From NCBI RefSeq assembly GCF_003576475.1, contig NZ_QWGR01000005.1, positions 62,001-126,000 of the forward strand: DNA of 64,000 nt, written 5' to 3'. How positions within the stretch are numbered: the stretch's first letter is position 1; every line of letters starts with the position of its first letter. This DNA comes from Maribellus luteus (lineage in GTDB: Bacteria; Bacteroidota; Bacteroidia; Bacteroidales; Prolixibacteraceae). Below, piece after piece: positions 60,486 through 64,000 of the stretch. The translations under genes and the position numbers were made by a program. The notes beneath the pieces were generated by a model, which saw nothing but the letters and a program-made list of their open reading frames with translations, ran no database searches and was not told the origin of the DNA.

Positions 60486-60519
60486 TTGGGCTTGTGCTGT
60501 CATAATTTTCATATCTTTG
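60486..60519 (+). promoter_or_regulatory. Promoter of the membrane regulator gene
   Basis: TATCTTTG at 60512-60519 matches the Bacteroidota -7 consensus TAnnTTTG exactly. TTG at 60492-60494 (17-base gap) or 60486-60488 (23-base gap) could serve as the -33 element. Transcription would start near 60525 and leave a leader of about 55 bases before the ATG at 60582. Confidence 0.55.
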
Positions 60520-60581
60520 CCGCACAATTACATTTTCTAATCCTAAAGAAATAAGTTCCAACAAAGGAAATATTTGAAACT

Positions 60582-63095
60582 ATGCTTGTATCAGTAAAAC
60601 TACATTGCTACATACTTTTACTTTTCACTCTTTTAGGGGTTCAGAAATCATTTCTGGGAGGATTGAAGTTTAGCGGTGGCGAACAGCCCATCGACAAAAG
60701 AACTTCGTACAATGTTTTTGGCGATAATCAGGTAACATTTACCGACAGCTTTGTTATTGATTTTAACCTGTCTCTTTATCCCACCACCCAAATCGGGTAC
60801 ATCATCCGCATCAAAAACCAGGAAAACAACACGATCTACAACCTCTTTTTTGACGGACAAGGCAGCGAGCTTTCATTCAAATTTAACGAAGAGGGCAAGA
60901 ACAACCTGATTACCGCCAATATGGATAAGGAAGAATTGCTGAACATGCACTGGTTTAAAATGAAACTATCATTCGACCTGAAACGCGATTCGATAACGCT
61001 CGCCATTCATGACAAAACCTTTGGCACCAGCAATGGCAGTCTTCCCAATCCTTGCAGTCCGGTTATCCTTTTCGGGAAAAGTGATTTTATAATTGATGTG
61101 CCCACATTCGCGATAAAAGACCTTTCTGTGGGCAACAAAGAAAAATACCTGTTCCCGCTGAAAGAGAACGAGGGAAACATCGTTCACGATCAAAAAGGGA
61201 AAGACATTGGAGAAGTTTCCAACCCGGAATGGCTGATTAACGACGCCTATCACTGGCGCTATCAAACTTCGTTTCAATCGAAATTGGTTGCCGGGGCCAA
61301 TTACAACTCGCTAAAAAAAGAGATCTATTATTTTAACCGCGACTCGATACATATATACAATGTACGATCGGGCCACACCGAAATAAAGGTATTTGATGAA
61401 AAATGTCCTGTTGAACTGATATTGGGTACCAATTTCCTTGATCCGGGAAACAACAAGCTGTATACCTATGAAGTGTTTTATGAAGCGCCTTACGAAGGTT
61501 CAACGGTAGCCAGTCTCGATCTGAACACCTACCAATGGACGGGAGAAAGCAAGGAGCAGTTGCCGACCCAACTGCATCACCACGGTGCGTATTTCGATCC
61601 GTCGACCGGGAAATACACGCTGTTCGGAGGTTTTGGCAGTATGCATTACAGTAGAAACTTCTTTACATATGATTTGAACACGAGTAGGTGGAATGTATTG
61701 GACAAAATACCCGGAGATTTCCTGTCGCCGCGTTATTTTTCTTCGGTAGGTTACCTGAAGCAGAACAATTCAATCTACATCTTTGGCGGCATGGGCAACG
61801 AGTCGGGCGAACAAATTGTTGGAAGAAAATACTACTACGATTTATACCGGATAGATCTGAATACAAAGCAAATTTCAAAGCTTTGGCAAATTCAATGGCA
61901 AGAAGACAATGTGGTCCCAGTCAGAGGAATGGTGATACTGAATGATTCGTGTTTCTACACCCTGTGTTATCCCGAGCACTTTTCGGATTCTTTTCTGAAG
62001 CTCTACCGCTTCTCGATGAGCGATGGCAGCTATGAAGTACTGGGAGATTCCATCCCGATTCATTCCGACAAAATTACCACCAATGCCAATCTTTATTACG
62101 ATGCGGGTCTGAATAACCTGTATGCCACAGTTCAGGAATTTGATGACGATATTTCGTCGAACCTGAAAGTATATTCGCTGGCTTTCCCACCCATTACTGC
62201 CGAGGAGCTTAAAAGCTATTCGAAGAGTAAAAGCAGTAATGTCGCGCTGCTTTTAATCGTTCTTGTTTCGGGGGCAGTCATTGGCATAAGTTACCTTTTG
62301 TACCAGCGACGCAAGCAAATGCAGAAAACCGATGAGTACGGACTACCAATTTCGCGCGATTCGGGGCTCAAAAGCCACATGCCTGCCCGGGCCAATTCCA
62401 TTTGTCTTTTTGGCGATTTTGAAGTACGCGACCGGAAAAACAAAGATATTACCTACCTGTTCAGCGAAAAACTGAAACAGGCATTTTGCCTGATCCTGCA
62501 ACACAGTGCCGAAGACGACGGGATCACCTCGCAACGTTTAAGCGACATTTTATGGCCCGGAAGGCCCGCCTCCAAGGTAAAGAATTCGAGAGGCGTAACC
62601 ATCAATCACCTGCGCAAGGCTTTGAGCGAACTCGATGGAATCGAATTGATTTACGAAAAAGGATGCTTCAAGATGGTACAAACCGAAGAGTTCTATTGCG
62701 ATTATACCCGCTGCATTCAGATCATTTCTGCGGAAAATACAGAACAATACCGCGATGAATTGTTATCGCTGATCACCCGTGGTAAATTTCTGAAACTTTC
62801 GGATCATCCGCTTTACGATTCGTTTAAAGAGACAATGGAACAAAAGCTGGAGCCGGTATTGCTGCTTGAACTGGAAAAATGTTTTGAGGCGGAATCGTTC
62901 CGCTCTGTTATCAAGATTGCTGAAGCTATATTCAATATTGATCCATTAAACGATACAGCATTTGCGTACCAGGTAAAGGCTATGCAACGGCTGAAAATGA
63001 ATGAAGAGGCGCTGATCAGGTACCAGTCGTTTGTGCTTGAGTACAAGAGGATAATGGGGAATCCGTATCCGCATTCTTTTAAAAGTTATAGTTAG
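60582..63095 (+). CDS. Membrane-spanning one-component regulator: LamG-like + Kelch sensor, TM helix, SARP/BTAD output
   Basis: This 837-residue protein has a signal sequence (YILLLFTLLGV). A LamG-like beta-sandwich spans about 45-190 (FTDSFVIDFNLSLYP ... KDLSVGNKEKYLFPL) and a Kelch/galactose-oxidase propeller about 230-535 (KYTLFGGFG, SIYIFGGMGNESG). One transmembrane helix is at about 553-575 (VALLLIVLVSGAVIGISYLL). A cytoplasmic winged helix of SARP type lies at about 606-700 (ICLFGDFEVRD, RLSDILWPGRPASKVKNSRG, LRKALSEL). A BTAD-like helical domain spans about 700-830. The layout predicts direct coupling of an outside ligand to transcription without kinase or sigma factor. It is divergent from the mannan operon and is the likely activator of module 3. 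SARP domains are normally soluble in actinobacteria, so this membrane form is uncommon. The ligand is unknown but probably a mannan oligosaccharide. Confidence 0.8.
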   Translation: MLVSVKLHCYILLLFTLLGVQKSFLGGLKFSGGEQPIDKRTSYNVFGDNQVTFTDSFVIDFNLSLYPTTQIGYIIRIKNQENNTIYNLFFDGQGSELSFKFNEEGKNNLITANMDKEELLNMHWFKMKLSFDLKRDSITLAIHDKTFGTSNGSLPNPCSPVILFGKSDFIIDVPTFAIKDLSVGNKEKYLFPLKENEGNIVHDQKGKDIGEVSNPEWLINDAYHWRYQTSFQSKLVAGANYNSLKKEIYYFNRDSIHIYNVRSGHTEIKVFDEKCPVELILGTNFLDPGNNKLYTYEVFYEAPYEGSTVASLDLNTYQWTGESKEQLPTQLHHHGAYFDPSTGKYTLFGGFGSMHYSRNFFTYDLNTSRWNVLDKIPGDFLSPRYFSSVGYLKQNNSIYIFGGMGNESGEQIVGRKYYYDLYRIDLNTKQISKLWQIQWQEDNVVPVRGMVILNDSCFYTLCYPEHFSDSFLKLYRFSMSDGSYEVLGDSIPIHSDKITTNANLYYDAGLNNLYATVQEFDDDISSNLKVYSLAFPPITAEELKSYSKSKSSNVALLLIVLVSGAVIGISYLLYQRRKQMQKTDEYGLPISRDSGLKSHMPARANSICLFGDFEVRDRKNKDITYLFSEKLKQAFCLILQHSAEDDGITSQRLSDILWPGRPASKVKNSRGVTINHLRKALSELDGIELIYEKGCFKMVQTEEFYCDYTRCIQIISAENTEQYRDELLSLITRGKFLKLSDHPLYDSFKETMEQKLEPVLLLELEKCFEAESFRSVIKIAEAIFNIDPLNDTAFAYQVKAMQRLKMNEEALIRYQSFVLEYKRIMGNPYPHSFKSYS

Positions 63096-63206
63096 TCCGG
63101 TTTCAACTGATTTCTATTCTCCGTTAAAACCGAACCAACTACACCCAAAAATGGTTTCCTTTTCGTTTTTGAACTATGGCTTTCTCCGAAAACCGTTGAT
63201 CGTTTG

Positions 63207-64000
63207 TTACGACAAAAACTTCTTCCGAAGGGCTTCCACCTGCTGGTCGTTAATAGGCACCAACTTGCCCAGCGATGCTCCCATTGTCAGCGACTTGGCG
63301 CTAAATTCGGCCACTTCCAGCCGGTCGAAAGTGCCAAGCAATTTATCACCGGTTACCAAAACTGAATCGTTATTAATAATTACGGCCGGCGTATTTACTG
63401 ACAAAGTATTCAAAATGGCTTCCTGCCCGGCGAAATGCGAGCCAAAAGGCATGTTCGGAATGTCCTGCAGGAAAATCCAGCTCTCGGGAATGGTACGCAC
63501 ATCCATTTTCTCGCCGGTTACGCTGTAAGCCATCAGGTAAGGGCTCTGCGTAAGAATGATGGAGTTGACATGCGGATTGCGTTTGTAAATCTCCTGGTGA
63601 AGCCAGGTAGAGCGGCTGGGGATTTTCCCGGGTTCGCGTTTCCCGTCTTTTATCTGAACAATGTCTTTCAACTGAATGTCCCAGCGGGCCACATTGGGAG
63701 GTGTGATCAGAAAATCGTTTCCACGCCAGCGAACCGAAACCGTTCCGTAAGAGCTGATCATCAATCCCTGATCGCAGGCACGCAATACAATGCGCTGGAT
63801 CTGTTCGCGAATGGCTCTTTCATCTGATGGATGTTCCACCTCGTCCATTTCGGGCAAAAGACGCGGTATCTGGCTTTCGAACTCGTTGATTTGCTCGTCG
63901 GTCAGGTAATTGGGGGTTCCGATCGTACTACCGTTGATCAACGTCCGGGCACAAAATTCCATGGTTTCAAAACGCTGGTACGCATCACTTAAATCACGCC
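63207..64000 (-). CDS. Class II aldolase/adducin-like protein, 5' end beyond window
   Basis: The frame stays open to the window edge. Before the internal ATG at 63962 it reads RDLSDAYQRFETMEFCARTL, so the true start lies outside and at least 264 residues are visible. The visible part is a class II aldolase-type domain (IREQIQRIVLRACDQGLMISSYGTVSVRW, NSIILTQSPYLMAYSVTG, PSRSTWLHQEIYKRNP in part). It is preceded by the end of a similar domain (FETMEFCARTLINGSTIG), so the full protein is probably a tandem two-domain form. Class II aldolases bind Zn2+ with three His and cleave sugar phosphates. Here the usual HTH triplet reads LTQ and the second conserved Glu/His positions are absent, so this domain is probably not a standard aldolase. 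It converges on the regulator gene with a 111-base gap. Confidence 0.75.
   Translation of the reverse strand, partial: RDLSDAYQRFETMEFCARTLINGSTIGTPNYLTDEQINEFESQIPRLLPEMDEVEHPSDERAIREQIQRIVLRACDQGLMISSYGTVSVRWRGNDFLITPPNVARWDIQLKDIVQIKDGKREPGKIPSRSTWLHQEIYKRNPHVNSIILTQSPYLMAYSVTGEKMDVRTIPESWIFLQDIPNMPFGSHFAGQEAILNTLSVNTPAVIINNDSVLVTGDKLLGTFDRLEVAEFSAKSLTMGASLGKLVPINDQQVEALRKKFLS

Larger units (their letters stand above)
60253..60581. other. 329-base divergent region between glycan locus and its regulator
   Basis: No gene is present. The region holds the palindrome at 60313-60334, a promoter-like pair in front of the regulator (60486-60519), and a possible second half-site TTGTGAGTGG (60348-60357). 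A weak AGCGT...ACGCT inverted repeat lies at 60431-60453. The promoter of the - strand operon is not clearly visible. Confidence 0.55.

Noticed and set aside
1-64000. tRNA, rRNA, transposase or phage genes
   Set aside because: I looked for tRNA-like cloverleaf ends, IS-type DDE genes and phage structural genes and saw none in this window.

Overview
The window looks like a chromosomal piece of a free-living, probably marine or sediment member of the Bacteroidota, most like the Marinilabiliales/Prolixibacteraceae. The reasons are three TonB-dependent receptors (two SusC/SusD pairs), an ECF sigma/FecR pair, many SPase II lipoproteins, a DUF4249 operon, CPBP proteases, promoter words of the TAnnTTTG type and weak ribosome-binding sites. 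The genus is an inference, because no rRNA or marker gene is present.

Left third (1-22.5 kb, mostly + strand). It opens with the 3' end of a zinc/manganese ABC binding protein, followed by a low-complexity mosaic repeat block. Next comes an AT-rich S41 protease gene whose borders resemble an integron cassette, then a small unknown protein, a TlpA-type thioredoxin lipoprotein, a CPBP protease and a class C beta-lactamase-like hydrolase. A second copy of the mosaic repeat lies at 6.6-7.25 kb. An AT-rich island follows: iron-containing alcohol dehydrogenase plus hybrid histidine kinase, then a Crp/Fnr-like regulator plus a second CPBP protease. A tricorn-type protease is on the - strand (12.0-15.3 kb). 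Divergent from it is a four-gene operon of a TonB receptor, a DUF4249 lipoprotein, an MG2/plug-like protein and an unknown secreted protein.

Right two thirds (22.8-60.3 kb, almost all - strand) is a large polysaccharide-utilisation region in three modules. Module 1 (22.8-33.4 kb) has an ECF sigma factor (+) divergent from its FecR anti-sigma, an STN-bearing SusC, SusD, GH92 and GH125. This is trans-envelope-regulated uptake and trimming of alpha-mannosides. Module 2 (33.6-44.6 kb) has GH2, four GH43 enzymes, one S1 sulfatase and a DUF4965 (glutaminase-like) protein. Module 3 (45.1-60.3 kb) has an EEP-family protein, GH92, an unclassified GH42-like protein, a DUF3823 protein, SusD, SusC, GH76 endo-alpha-1,6-mannanase and a two-module surface glycan-binding lipoprotein. 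GH76, GH92 and GH125 together point to an alpha-1,6-linked mannan backbone with alpha-mannosyl branches. The sulfatase and GH43/GH2 enzymes suggest sulfate and pentose or beta-hexose decorations. The exact polymer (algal sulfated mannan, fungal mannan, actinobacterial arabinomannan) cannot be decided from sequence.

Module 3 faces a divergent one-component membrane regulator (60.6-63.1 kb). It has an extracytoplasmic LamG-like and Kelch sensor, one transmembrane helix and a cytoplasmic SARP/BTAD-type DNA-binding domain. A perfect 8-6-8 palindrome lies in the shared intergenic region. Two adjacent mannan modules thus appear to use two different signalling designs. The window ends inside a class II aldolase-type gene whose visible domain lacks the usual zinc histidines.

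Two other signals stand out: the pair of 7-bp-unit mosaic repeat blocks, and the cassette-like borders of the AT-rich S41 gene.
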